Source: Micromonospora andamanensis (GTDB taxonomy: Bacteria; Actinomycetota; Actinomycetes; Mycobacteriales; Micromonosporaceae). From it: a DNA stretch of 64,000 nt. The DNA lies in contig NZ_BOOZ01000007.1 of assembly GCF_016863495.1 (NCBI RefSeq), forward strand, positions 62,001-126,000, read 5' to 3'. Of this stretch, positions 32,207 to 40,017 are shown one piece after another; the first letter of the stretch is position 1; each line of letters opens with the position of its first letter. A model generated the notes under the pieces. It had not been told where the DNA came from and made no database searches. It saw only the letters and a list, made by a program, of their open reading frames with translations. The translations under genes and the position numbers were made by a program.

Positions 32207-33177
32207 CGACCGACGAGGCGATCCGCCTGGTCACCGCCGCCCGCGACGACGACGAGCTGTTCGGCGACGACGCACCGGAGCGGCGCTACCGGGAACTCGT
32301 CGTTGCCCTGCACCCGGACCGGCTCGGTTGGGTCGGCCCGGGAATCCGGGCCGCCGCAAGCGACGCCTTCCTCCGGGTCACCACCCGTTGGCGCGCCCGC
32401 CGGGCGACCGTGTTGCGCGGCTACCGGTGCGGCCGGCCCGCGTACTCCGGTGACCTCGCCGACCTGTACGACGTCGGCGCGGACCGGCTGCTCAAGCTGC
32501 CCCGCGACGCGGCCGACAACGATCTGATGGCCCGCGAGCAACGCGCCCTGCGCAGGCTCGCCGAGCGGGGCGACCCGCGCTGGCTACCGTACGTTCCCCG
32601 GCTGATCGACAGCTTCACCCACCGCGACGCCGGCACCGGGGCGGAACGCCGGATCACCGTGCTCGGCACCGCGCCCGGGCTGCACAGCCTGGTCGAGGTA
32701 CGGCGGGCCTATCCGGACGGACTGGACGCCCGTGACGTGGCCTGGATGTGGCGACGGCTCCTGGTCGCCCTCGGCCTCGCCCACCGGGCCGGCCTGGTGC
32801 ACGGCGCGGTGCTGCCGTCGCACGTGCTCATCGACCCCGACGCCCACGGCCTGGTGCTCGTCGACTGGTGCTTCTCCACCGAGCCCGGCGGCACCGTCCC
32901 GGCGATGGTGCCCGACCACGACACCTGGTACCCGCCCGAGGTCCTCGACCGTGGCCCCTGCGGGCCGGGCACCGACATCTTCATGGTTACCCGCTGCATG
33001 ACCTGGCTGATGAACCGCGAGGCCCCACGCCGGCTGCTGGACTTCGCGCAGGGCTGCCGGCAGCGGTTCCTGCGGGCCCGCCCCGACGACGCCTGGCTGC
33101 TGCTGCGCGAACTGGACGAGGTGCTGCACCGGCTCTACGGGCCGCGCACCTTCCGGCCCTTCACCCTCAACCCCTAA
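32203..33177 (+). CDS. J-domain-like/pseudokinase fusion protein
   Basis: A 324-residue two-part protein. Residues about 15-70 resemble a short J domain with HPD at 37-39 (YRELVVALHPDRL), which would recruit an Hsp70. The rest looks like a protein-kinase fold with gaps in the active site: a candidate beta-3 lysine K98 (LLKLPRD), a helix-C glutamate near 112, but the HRD motif reads LVHGAV (H200-G-A) so the catalytic Asp is lost, while LVLVDW (D221) keeps the metal-binding Asp. WYPPEVLD resembles the APE end. It is therefore probably a pseudokinase. No membrane segment is seen. Coupled by overlap to the Nudix gene and followed 10 bases on by the VWA gene. Confidence 0.72.
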   Translation: MTTDEAIRLVTAARDDDELFGDDAPERRYRELVVALHPDRLGWVGPGIRAAASDAFLRVTTRWRARRATVLRGYRCGRPAYSGDLADLYDVGADRLLKLPRDAADNDLMAREQRALRRLAERGDPRWLPYVPRLIDSFTHRDAGTGAERRITVLGTAPGLHSLVEVRRAYPDGLDARDVAWMWRRLLVALGLAHRAGLVHGAVLPSHVLIDPDAHGLVLVDWCFSTEPGGTVPAMVPDHDTWYPPEVLDRGPCGPGTDIFMVTRCMTWLMNREAPRRLLDFAQGCRQRFLRARPDDAWLLLRELDEVLHRLYGPRTFRPFTLNP

Positions 33178-33187
33178 GGAGGCTGCC

Positions 33188-34147
33188 ATGGGCAGCGGAG
33201 CATGGTCCACAGATGTGTACGACGCCGCCGACCGGTACCGCCGGGCCACCGGCACCAGCGCCTTCTCGTACAGCGACAGCGGGGCGCGGGTGGTGCACCC
33301 CGCACTGGACCCGCGTGGCGCGGTACGGGAGAGCCGGGACAGCGCGGAACACCCGCAGTCGACCCCCGTCGCGGTCCTGTTCGACGTGACCGGCTCGATG
33401 GGGCACGTGCCCCGCGTCCTCCAGGCCAAGCTGCCGCAGCTGCTGGGTCTGCTGCTGCGCCAGGGATACGCCCGCGACCCACAGATCATGTTCGGCGCGA
33501 TCGGCGACGCCACCTGTGACCGGGTGCCGTTGCAGGTGGGGCAGTTCGAATCCGACAACCGGATGGACGACGACCTCGGCCGGATCGTGCTGGAGGGTGG
33601 CGGCGGCGGCCAGATGCGGGAGTCGTACGAGCTGGCGCTGTACTTCATGGCCCGGCGCACGGTCACCGACAGCTGGGAGAAGCGTGGCCGGCGCGGCTAC
33701 CTGTTCGTGATCGGCGACGAACTGGCGTACCCGCAGGTGAAGTCGGGCGAGGTGGCCCGACTCATCGACGACGACCTGCGCGAGGACGTGCCGGTGCGGC
33801 AGATCGTCGACGAGGTCACCCGCCGGTGGGACACCTACTACCTGCTCCCCGCCGGCAGCCACTACTCGGGCAACCGGCGGGTGCTGGACTTCTGGCGTGG
33901 CCTGCTCGGCCAGAACGCCCTGGAGCTGGACGACCTCGGTGCGGTCTGCGAGACCATCGCGCTCACCGTCGGTCTCGGCGAGCAGGCCATCGACCTCGAC
34001 CAGGGTCTGCGGGACCTGGACCGGGCCGGCTCGGCGGCCACCGGCACCGTGTCGAAGGCGCTCGCCCGGTTCCACGGGAGATCGCGGGCCGAGGTGTCGG
34101 AGCTGCCGGCCAACCGCACCACGGGACGCGGAGTGATCCGGCTGTGA
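33188..34147 (+). CDS. VWA-domain protein with MIDAS motif
   Basis: A 319-residue soluble protein with a von Willebrand A-type fold. The metal-ion-dependent adhesion site is DVTGSMG (D66, T68, S70), and later segments IMFGAIGDATCD and RGYLFVIGDELAY fit the remaining strands. Such proteins are often adaptors for AAA or chelatase-type machines. The C-terminal region includes SHYSGNRRVLDFWRGLLG and ends in a basic tail. GGAGG lies five bases before the ATG. The stop overlaps the PurA-like start (GTGA), so stoichiometric production is likely. Confidence 0.82.
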   Translation: MGSGAWSTDVYDAADRYRRATGTSAFSYSDSGARVVHPALDPRGAVRESRDSAEHPQSTPVAVLFDVTGSMGHVPRVLQAKLPQLLGLLLRQGYARDPQIMFGAIGDATCDRVPLQVGQFESDNRMDDDLGRIVLEGGGGGQMRESYELALYFMARRTVTDSWEKRGRRGYLFVIGDELAYPQVKSGEVARLIDDDLREDVPVRQIVDEVTRRWDTYYLLPAGSHYSGNRRVLDFWRGLLGQNALELDDLGAVCETIALTVGLGEQAIDLDQGLRDLDRAGSAATGTVSKALARFHGRSRAEVSELPANRTTGRGVIRL

Positions 34148-35505
34148 CCCGGCCGGCGGCGGGTGTGGTGCCGGGCGGCACGGTGACCGGCGGTCCGGCG
34201 GCGAGGGGGCCGCGCGGACAGCACATGATCGTGGTCGACCTCGGGTACGGCGACGCGGGCAAGGGCACCGTCGTGGACTGGCTCTGCGCGACCCGACAGG
34301 TACGGACTGTGGTGCGGTTCAACGGGGGTGCGCAGGCGGCACACAACGTCGTGCTGCGCGACGGCCGGCACCACACGTTCGCCCAGTTCGGGGCCGGCAC
34401 CTTCCGCCCCGGAGTGTGCACCCACCTGTCCCGGCACGTGGTGGTGGACCCGCTCGCGCTGGCCGCCGAGGCGGACCACCTCGCCGCCGTCGGGGTGCCC
34501 GACGCGTTCGACAGGCTGACCGTGGACGGGGAGGCGCTGCTGGCCACCCCGTACCACCGGGCCGCGAACCGGGCCCGGGAGCTGGCCCGTGGAGCCGACC
34601 GGCACGGTTCCTGCGGGCTGGGGGTGGGTGAGGCCGTCGCGTACGGTCTCACCCACCCCGACCAGGCGCCCCGGGTGGCGGACTGCCGCAGCCCGGAGCT
34701 GCTGCGCCGCCGGCTGACCGCGCTGCGGGACCGGCTCAGCGCCGAACTCGGCCCGCTGGACGCCCCGCCGGTCGCCGACTGTCTGCCCGCCTACCTGGCG
34801 TTCGCCGAACGGGTGACGATCGTCGACCCGGGCTGGCTCTCCGGGGAGCTCCGGGCCGGGACGTGCGTCTTCGAGGGCGCCCAGGGGGTGCTGCTGGACG
34901 AGTGGCACGGCTTTCACCCGTACACGACCTGGAGCACCACGACCACCGCGAACGCCGAGGCGCTGCTGGCCGAGGCAGGGTTGGCCGGTTCGGCAACCCG
35001 GATCGGTGTGCTGCGTACGGTCACCACCCGACACGGGCCGGGACCGCTGGTGACCGAGGATCCGACGCTCGGGCTGACCGAACCGCACAACGGGACGAAT
35101 CCGTGGCAGGGTCGCTTCCGGTTCGGCCACTTCGACGCCGTCGCCCACGCGTACGCGCTGGCGGTCAACGGTGGGGTCGACGGCCTGGCGCTTACCCACC
35201 TGGATCTCGTGGGTCAGGGGCTCGACCTGCGGATCTGCCGCCGCTACACAGACCTGGACGGGCTGGTGCCGGGCCCTCCCGGCGACCTCGACCGGCAGGC
35301 CGCGCTCACCGCACGCCTGCTGCGGACCAGACCCGTCTACGACTCCCCTCCGCCGGCCGACTGGCCCACGGCGGTGGAGCAGGCGCTCGGCGTGCCGGTG
35401 GTGCTCACCTCCCACGGACCGACGGCGGAGGACAAGCGGGTGCGGAAGGTTCTGCTCGACACCGAAGGCGGTACGGCCACCCGGTTGACCGTGACAACGG
35501 GTTGA
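34144..35505 (+). CDS. divergent adenylosuccinate synthetase-like enzyme (PurA paralogue)
   Basis: A 453-residue PurA homologue distinct from the housekeeping enzyme at 57482. The phosphate loop reads DLGYGDAGKGT, keeping the catalytic Asp (D37) and Lys (K40), and AQAAHNVV keeps the catalytic His (H67). The IMP-binding [11 protein letters not shown] becomes HGSCGLGVGEAVAYG, the SSNTTAGG region becomes WSTTTTANA, and the aspartate loop TTGRRRR-type becomes GTNPWQGRFRFG. FEGAQGVLLDEWHGFHPY is conserved. So it may join different substrates. About 27 extra N-terminal residues precede the fold; an ATG at codon 28 is an alternative start. Last gene of the Nudix operon. Confidence 0.83.
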   Translation: MTRPAAGVVPGGTVTGGPAARGPRGQHMIVVDLGYGDAGKGTVVDWLCATRQVRTVVRFNGGAQAAHNVVLRDGRHHTFAQFGAGTFRPGVCTHLSRHVVVDPLALAAEADHLAAVGVPDAFDRLTVDGEALLATPYHRAANRARELARGADRHGSCGLGVGEAVAYGLTHPDQAPRVADCRSPELLRRRLTALRDRLSAELGPLDAPPVADCLPAYLAFAERVTIVDPGWLSGELRAGTCVFEGAQGVLLDEWHGFHPYTTWSTTTTANAEALLAEAGLAGSATRIGVLRTVTTRHGPGPLVTEDPTLGLTEPHNGTNPWQGRFRFGHFDAVAHAYALAVNGGVDGLALTHLDLVGQGLDLRICRRYTDLDGLVPGPPGDLDRQAALTARLLRTRPVYDSPPPADWPTAVEQALGVPVVLTSHGPTAEDKRVRKVLLDTEGGTATRLTVTTG

Positions 35506-35571
35506 AGGCCCCATTAGCGGTGATCCGTCCGTCCCGCCCCGATGCGACCGCCCGGCGGCGAGCATGAAGCC

Positions 35572-36186
35572 ATGGAGGCCGCGCTCGACCTGCTCCGGCA
35601 CACGCTCACCTCGCCGTGGGTCTATCTGCTGCTGTTCGGACTCACCGCGATCGACGCGTTCTTCCCGCTGGTACCGGCCGAGGCGGCGGTCATCACCGTC
35701 ACCGTCCTCGCCACCGGCGGTGAACCGAATCTGGTGGTGGTGATCGTGGCGACAATGCTCGGTGCCGTACTCGGCGACCATGTCTCCTACGCCATCGGGC
35801 GCGGCGGCGGCTCGCGTCGCCTGGACCGTTCGCCGGAGGACAGCCGACGCCGCGCCGGCGGGCAGTGGGCGCGGCGGGCGGTGTGCCGGCACGGCGGCGT
35901 CATCCTGACCTCCGCCCGGTACCTGCCCGGCGGGCGGACGGCTGTCACCCTGACCATGGGGGCGGTGCGTTACCCGCTGCGCCCGTTTCTGCTCTACGAC
36001 CTGATCGGCGCCGGGACCTGGGCGCTCTACTGCGTACTGCTCGGGACCTTCGGTGGGCTGGCCTTCGAGCGTGAACCGATCTACGGAATCCTGGCCGGGA
36101 TCGGCCTGTCGATCGCGGTGACCCTGCTGGTGCAGCTGGTACGCGGACTGCGGCGTCGCGCCCATCGCCGGGCCGCCCGACGCTGA
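35572..36186 (+). CDS. DedA family membrane protein (paralogue 1)
   Basis: A 204-residue member of the DedA/SNARE-associated family, thought to move lipid carriers or phospholipids across the inner membrane. Seen are TSPWVYLLLFGLTAIDAFFP, the acidic VPAEAAV re-entrant hairpin, GDHVSYAIGR, and the second hairpin ARYLPGGRTAVTLTMG with conserved Arg and Gly. The C-terminal two helices precede a basic tail (RRRAHRRAARR). The start was set by alignment with the paralogue at 38179; an ATG ten codons up is possible. The region between the hairpins (SRRLDRSPEDSRRRAGG) is unusually Arg-rich. It converges with the response regulator gene, 15 bases apart. Confidence 0.88.
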   Translation: MEAALDLLRHTLTSPWVYLLLFGLTAIDAFFPLVPAEAAVITVTVLATGGEPNLVVVIVATMLGAVLGDHVSYAIGRGGGSRRLDRSPEDSRRRAGGQWARRAVCRHGGVILTSARYLPGGRTAVTLTMGAVRYPLRPFLLYDLIGAGTWALYCVLLGTFGGLAFEREPIYGILAGIGLSIAVTLLVQLVRGLRRRAHRRAARR

Positions 36187-36201
36187 ACGTTTCCGCACCG
36201 A

Positions 36202-36843
36202 TCAGGGCAGCTCGGCATCGTGGACCAGGATCGCCAACTGCACCCGGTTCCCGGCGCCGACCTTCGTCATCGCCCGGCTCACGTGCCCTTTGACAGTGGC
36301 CTCGCTCATCAGTAGTTGACGAGCAATCTGGGCGTTCGCGCATCCCCGCCCCACCGCACGCGCGATCTCCAACTCCCGTGCGGTCAGGCACTGGAGTTGA
36401 CGCCGGGCCGTGTGACGTCGGGCCGGGCCGCGCTCCGCGAAGGAAGCGATCAGGCGTCGGGTCACGGCGGGCGCGAGCATGGCGTCACCGCTGGCCACGG
36501 CGCGTACGGCGGCGGTCAGGTCGGCCGGTGCGGTGTCCTTGAGCAGGAAGCCGACCGCACCGGCACGCAGGGCGTGGTGTACGTACGCGTCCCGGTCGAA
36601 CGTCGTCAGCATGATCACTCTCGCCCCGGCGGCGACGATGTCCGGCGCGGCGGCGAGGCCGTTCATGCCCGGCATACGGACATCCAACAGGACCACGTCC
36701 GGTCGGAGCCGCCGCACCTCGGCGCCGGCCGCAGCGCCGTCCGCGGCCTCGCCCACCACCGTGATGTCGCCGGCCGCTTCGAGGATCAACCGCAGGCCGG
36801 ACCGGATCAACTGCTCGTCGTCGACGACCAGAACTCGAATCAC
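36202..36843 (-). CDS. NarL/LuxR-family response regulator
   Basis: A 213-residue two-component response regulator. The receiver domain has VVDDEQLIRSGLRLIL, the phospho-acceptor D54 in VLLDVRMPGMNGL, the switch LTTF and the lysine in FLLKDTAP. The C-terminal LuxR-type helix-turn-helix runs from LTARELEIARAVGRG through SEATVKGHVSRAMTKVG. Its start overlaps the histidine kinase stop by four bases, so they are partners. Nothing in the sequence shows the target genes, but the flanking DedA genes are candidates. Confidence 0.94.
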   Translation of the reverse strand: MIRVLVVDDEQLIRSGLRLILEAAGDITVVGEAADGAAAGAEVRRLRPDVVLLDVRMPGMNGLAAAPDIVAAGARVIMLTTFDRDAYVHHALRAGAVGFLLKDTAPADLTAAVRAVASGDAMLAPAVTRRLIASFAERGPARRHTARRQLQCLTARELEIARAVGRGCANAQIARQLLMSEATVKGHVSRAMTKVGAGNRVQLAILVHDAELP

Positions 36844-37985
36844 TCCGGCTCCTCCGTCGGAAGCAGCGCTCGGACCAGGAAGCCCCCGCCGTACGGTCCG
36901 GCGGTGAGCCGCCCGCCGAGCAGTTCCACACGCTCCCGCAGACCGATCAGGCCCAACCCGGCACCGGGCAGCGCCGACCCGCCGATCGCCGGCCCGTTGC
37001 GCACCCCGACCTCGACCCCGCTGGAGAGGTACCGCAGGCTGACAGTGGTGTCCGCATCGGGCGCGTGCTTCCGTACGTTCGTCAGCGCCTCCCGTACCAC
37101 CCGGTGCACCGTCCGCCCGACCGTGGCCGGCAGGGGTCGGGGGATCCCCTCGTCATGCCGGTCGACCCGCAGGCCGGCGGTACGCGACTCCTGGATCAGG
37201 ACATCCACCTCCGACAATCCGGGCGGCGGTACGGGTCCGGCCGCTCCACGCAGCACGCCTAGTACCTCGCGCAGGTCGGCGAGGGCCTGCCGACCAGTCG
37301 ATCGGATCAGCGACGCGGTCTCCACCGCCGCCGAGTCGGCGGATGTCACCTCCAACGCGCCCGCGTGCACCACCATCAGCGACACCCGGTGGGCGACCAC
37401 GTCATGCATCTCCCGGGCGATCCGGGCCCGTTCCTCAGCGCGGGCCTGCTCCACGCGGGCCAGCTGTTCACGTTCCAACTGCTCAGCCCGGTCGCGCAAC
37501 GCGCCGACGGTGTCCCGCCGGGCCCGCGTCCAGAGCCCGATCACCAGTGGCAGCAGCACCAGCCAGGCGAAGAGCGTCAGCACATTGCCCGGCGTGGCGA
37601 TGGTGATCTGCCGGTGCCCGCCAGCCGCCCACCCCACCAGCACACCGATGGCCGTCACCAGCACCGCACCGGCCAGGTAGGCGACGATCCGCCGACGGCC
37701 CCGCAGCCACAGCCCGGCCAGGAGGGACGCCGCCGCCGGTATCGGCCAGGCGGCAAGCAGCGGCCAACCGACGGCAGCCACGGCGAACAGCGGCCAGCGG
37801 CGTACCCGCGCCAGCGCCACAGCAGTTCCGGAGGCGACGACGACGGCGAGGACCACCGCCCGGGGGAGAGGTGACGCCACTCCGGCCGCGCCGTTCGCGG
37901 ACATCCAGACCCCGACCGACACCAGTACGGCCAGCACCGGCAGCGCGATCCGCCGGAGCGGTGTCCGGACTTCGACGATCGCCAT
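36840..37985 (-). CDS. HisKA_3-type sensor histidine kinase
   Basis: A 381-residue membrane kinase of the DesK/LiaS/NarX class. The N-terminal half holds about five hydrophobic helices (roughly 13-155) with very short loops, so it probably senses within the membrane. The dimerisation box REMHDVVAHRVSLMVVHAG carries the phosphorylated His. The ATPase domain shows EALTNVRKHAPDA (N box) and GLGLIGLRERVELLGG (G box). TAGCCT lies six bases upstream of the ATG, so the transcript is probably leaderless. It lies between two DedA genes and is divergent from the second. Confidence 0.93.
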   Translation of the reverse strand: MAIVEVRTPLRRIALPVLAVLVSVGVWMSANGAAGVASPLPRAVVLAVVVASGTAVALARVRRWPLFAVAAVGWPLLAAWPIPAAASLLAGLWLRGRRRIVAYLAGAVLVTAIGVLVGWAAGGHRQITIATPGNVLTLFAWLVLLPLVIGLWTRARRDTVGALRDRAEQLEREQLARVEQARAEERARIAREMHDVVAHRVSLMVVHAGALEVTSADSAAVETASLIRSTGRQALADLREVLGVLRGAAGPVPPPGLSEVDVLIQESRTAGLRVDRHDEGIPRPLPATVGRTVHRVVREALTNVRKHAPDADTTVSLRYLSSGVEVGVRNGPAIGGSALPGAGLGLIGLRERVELLGGRLTAGPYGGGFLVRALLPTEEPE

Positions 37986-38178
37986 CGTTGCAGGCTAGTG
38001 GCGTCCGGGCCGGTCGGACCGCCGCCGACGGCCAGAGGGGGGACACTTCCGGGCGGCCGACCCGCCCTTCTCGGGGTTGGCCCGGAGCCCGAGTCAGGGC
38101 TGACCACAACTTAGGTAGCGGGACGGTCATGACTATCGGTCGATGGCCGGAACCTACGCGGGGACCAGCATCGGAAGC

Positions 38179-38883
38179 ATGCAACTGGTGCTCGACCTGC
38201 TCCACGAGACGATGTCCTCGCCCTGGGTCTACCTGGCGCTCTTCGCGGTCGCGGTGGTTGACGGGTTCTTCCCGGTGGTGCCGAGCGAAACCGCTGTCAT
38301 CACCGCCGGGGTCTTCGCGGCGACCGGACAGCCGGCGCTGCCGCTGGTGATCGTGGCGGCGGCGGCCGGCGCCCTGGTCGGTGACCACATGTCGTACGCC
38401 ATCGGCCGACGCGGTGGCGGACGCCTGCTCACCCGTCTACCGGCACAGGGGCGGCGCCGTGCGGTGTACGCCTGGGCCAGCCGGGGCATCGCCCTACGCG
38501 GCGGTCTGATCCTGGCCGTGGCGCGATACGTACCGGGTGGTCGGACGGCTGTCACCATGACCATGGGGGCGACCCGGTTTCCCCGGTCACGGTTCCTGAT
38601 GTTCGATGCACTGGCCGCCGGCACCTGGGGGATCTATTCGGCGCTTGTCGGTTATCTGGGCGGGCTCGCGTTCGAACAGGACCCGCTGCGCGGGCTGCTA
38701 CTTGGGCTCGGCCTCGCGCTGAGCGTCACGGTGATCGTGGAGACGGCTCGCTGGGCGCACCGACGAGCACGCCCGCTGCCGGCGATGGTGGAGCCCGGTG
38801 CCGAGGTTCCATCGGCGATGCGTGACTGCGATCGCGTTCCCGGCGCTGGGCCGCCCCCTACTCCTGAGGCGGGTGCCAGGTGA
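38179..38883 (+). CDS. DedA family membrane protein (paralogue 2)
   Basis: A 234-residue DedA protein closely resembling paralogue 1: SSPWVYLALFAVAVVDGFFP, VVPSETAVITAG, GDHMSYAIGRRGGGRLL and ARYVPGGRTAVTMTMGATRF align almost position for position. The C-terminus is longer, with about 30 extra low-complexity residues. The start is by alignment to the paralogue; an ATG 12 codons upstream is equally possible and no clear ribosome-binding site decides. Its 3' end overlaps the converging TetR gene by 26 bases. Confidence 0.87.
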   Translation: MQLVLDLLHETMSSPWVYLALFAVAVVDGFFPVVPSETAVITAGVFAATGQPALPLVIVAAAAGALVGDHMSYAIGRRGGGRLLTRLPAQGRRRAVYAWASRGIALRGGLILAVARYVPGGRTAVTMTMGATRFPRSRFLMFDALAAGTWGIYSALVGYLGGLAFEQDPLRGLLLGLGLALSVTVIVETARWAHRRARPLPAMVEPGAEVPSAMRDCDRVPGAGPPPTPEAGAR

Positions 38884-39517
38884 CGCCGTGCAGGAGTTGC
38901 CCGGCGCCGAGCCAGGCCACGTTCATCATCCGGGTGGCGGTCTTCTCCGGGTCGGCTTCCGGATGGTCGGCCAGCCAGTCGGCAAGCGACTCGCTCGCAC
39001 CGACCAACGCGTACGCGACAACCTCCAGCTCGGTGTCGGCCACCTCACGGCCTCCGGCGCGCAGCGCGTGGTCGAACATCCCGGCGACCACCTCCACCAG
39101 CCGGGCCCGCATCACGGCCAGCTCACCCGCGAACGGCTGCTGGGCGCGGGCCTGCCGGTAGAGCACCGCCCAGCCGTCCCGGTGCGCGCCGACGAAGCCG
39201 AAGAAGGCCCGCAACCCGCGCCAGAGTCGCTCGTCGGCCGGCAGGTCCGGAGCGGCGGCACCGGCGATGGCCTCCATCATCCGGGTGCCCTCGCGGTGCA
39301 GACACGCGACGAAGAGTTCCTCCTTGGTGCCCAGGTACGCGTACACCATGGGCTTGGAGATGCCGGCCACCTCGGCGATCTCGTCCATGCTCGCGCCGTG
39401 GTACCCGCGCCGGGAGAAGACCCGCACCGCGGAGTCGAGCATCTGCTGCTCCCGTACGGCACGAGGGAGGCGTTTGAAGGCAGGGCCGGTGGACACCTTG
39501 CGAGCATACCTACCCAT
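38858..39517 (-). CDS. TetR family transcriptional regulator
   Basis: A 219-residue repressor. The DNA-binding part is REQQMLDSAVRVFSRRGYHG, then SMDEIAEVAGISKPMVYAYL and GTKEELFVACL. The C-terminal ligand domain is helical with FFGFVGAHRDGWAVLYRQAR. The ligand is unknown; the neighbours on the other side (SCP2, acyl-CoA dehydrogenase, acyl-CoA synthetase) suggest an acyl-CoA. TAACCT lies five bases before the ATG inside a perfect palindrome, so the gene is probably self-repressed and may also control the divergent lipid operon, whose first gene starts 46 bases away. Confidence 0.93.
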   Translation of the reverse strand: MGRYARKVSTGPAFKRLPRAVREQQMLDSAVRVFSRRGYHGASMDEIAEVAGISKPMVYAYLGTKEELFVACLHREGTRMMEAIAGAAAPDLPADERLWRGLRAFFGFVGAHRDGWAVLYRQARAQQPFAGELAVMRARLVEVVAGMFDHALRAGGREVADTELEVVAYALVGASESLADWLADHPEADPEKTATRMMNVAWLGAGQLLHGVTWHPPQE

Positions 39518-39532
39518 GCGTAAGGTTACGCA
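39517..39532. promoter_or_regulatory. TetR operator candidate
   Basis: TGCGTAA-GG-TTACGCA is a perfect 16-base palindrome that begins on the TetR start codon and covers its -10 (TAACCT on the minus strand). The divergent SCP2 gene starts 32 bases further on, so one site could control both directions. Confidence 0.72.
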
Positions 39533-39563
39533 CGAGTAGCCAACAGCCGAGAGGTGCCTTTCC

Positions 39564-40016
39564 ATGACTGACTTCGACCCGGCCAACTTCGCGAACGTCG
39601 GCCCGAAAGAGTTCGCCCAGCTCGTCAAGAACACCCCGGAGAGCAAGCTGGCCGAGGTGATGTCCGGCGACCTGCGCGGCAAGATCCTCGGCGAGGTCTT
39701 CGGGCGGATGCCGCAGCTGTTCCGCGCCGACCGGGCCGGCTCCACAAACGCGGTCATCCACTGGAACATCACGGGCGCCCCCGACGGCGGCACCGACACC
39801 TACGAGGTGGTCATCGCTGACGGCACCTGCACTGTCAACGAGACCCCGCAGCACGACCCCCGGCTGAGCCTGACCCTCGGCCCGGTCGAGTTCCTGAAGA
39901 TCGTCTCCGGCAGCGCCAACCCGGTCATGATGTTCATGACCGGCAAGCTCAAGGCAAAGGGTGACCTGGGCCTGGCCGCCAACATCGCGAACCTCTTCGA
40001 CATCCCCAAGGCCTGA
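39564..40016 (+). CDS. SCP2 sterol-transfer domain protein
   Basis: A 150-residue protein with an SCP2 lipid-binding fold: GEVFGRMPQLFRADRAGS, then VIHWNITGAPDGGTDTYEVV and DPRLSLTLGPVEFLKIVSG and FMTGKLKAKGDLGLAANI. Such proteins hold acyl chains or sterols in a hydrophobic tunnel. It is the first gene of an operon with acyl-CoA dehydrogenase (one base away) and acyl-CoA synthetase, and probably presents their substrates. GAGAGG precedes the ATG. Confidence 0.9.
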   Translation: MTDFDPANFANVGPKEFAQLVKNTPESKLAEVMSGDLRGKILGEVFGRMPQLFRADRAGSTNAVIHWNITGAPDGGTDTYEVVIADGTCTVNETPQHDPRLSLTLGPVEFLKIVSGSANPVMMFMTGKLKAKGDLGLAANIANLFDIPKA

Positions 40017-40017
40017 C

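Noticed and set aside
34144..35505. Phage PurZ (2-aminoadenine synthesis)
   Set aside because: The catalytic Asp that PurZ replaces is present here, and no phage genes or dATP-hydrolase partner are nearby. Kept only as a comparison.
33862..36198. 778-codon minus-strand open frame
   Set aside because: Spans the antisense of the PurA-like and DedA genes across their boundaries. No recognisable domain.
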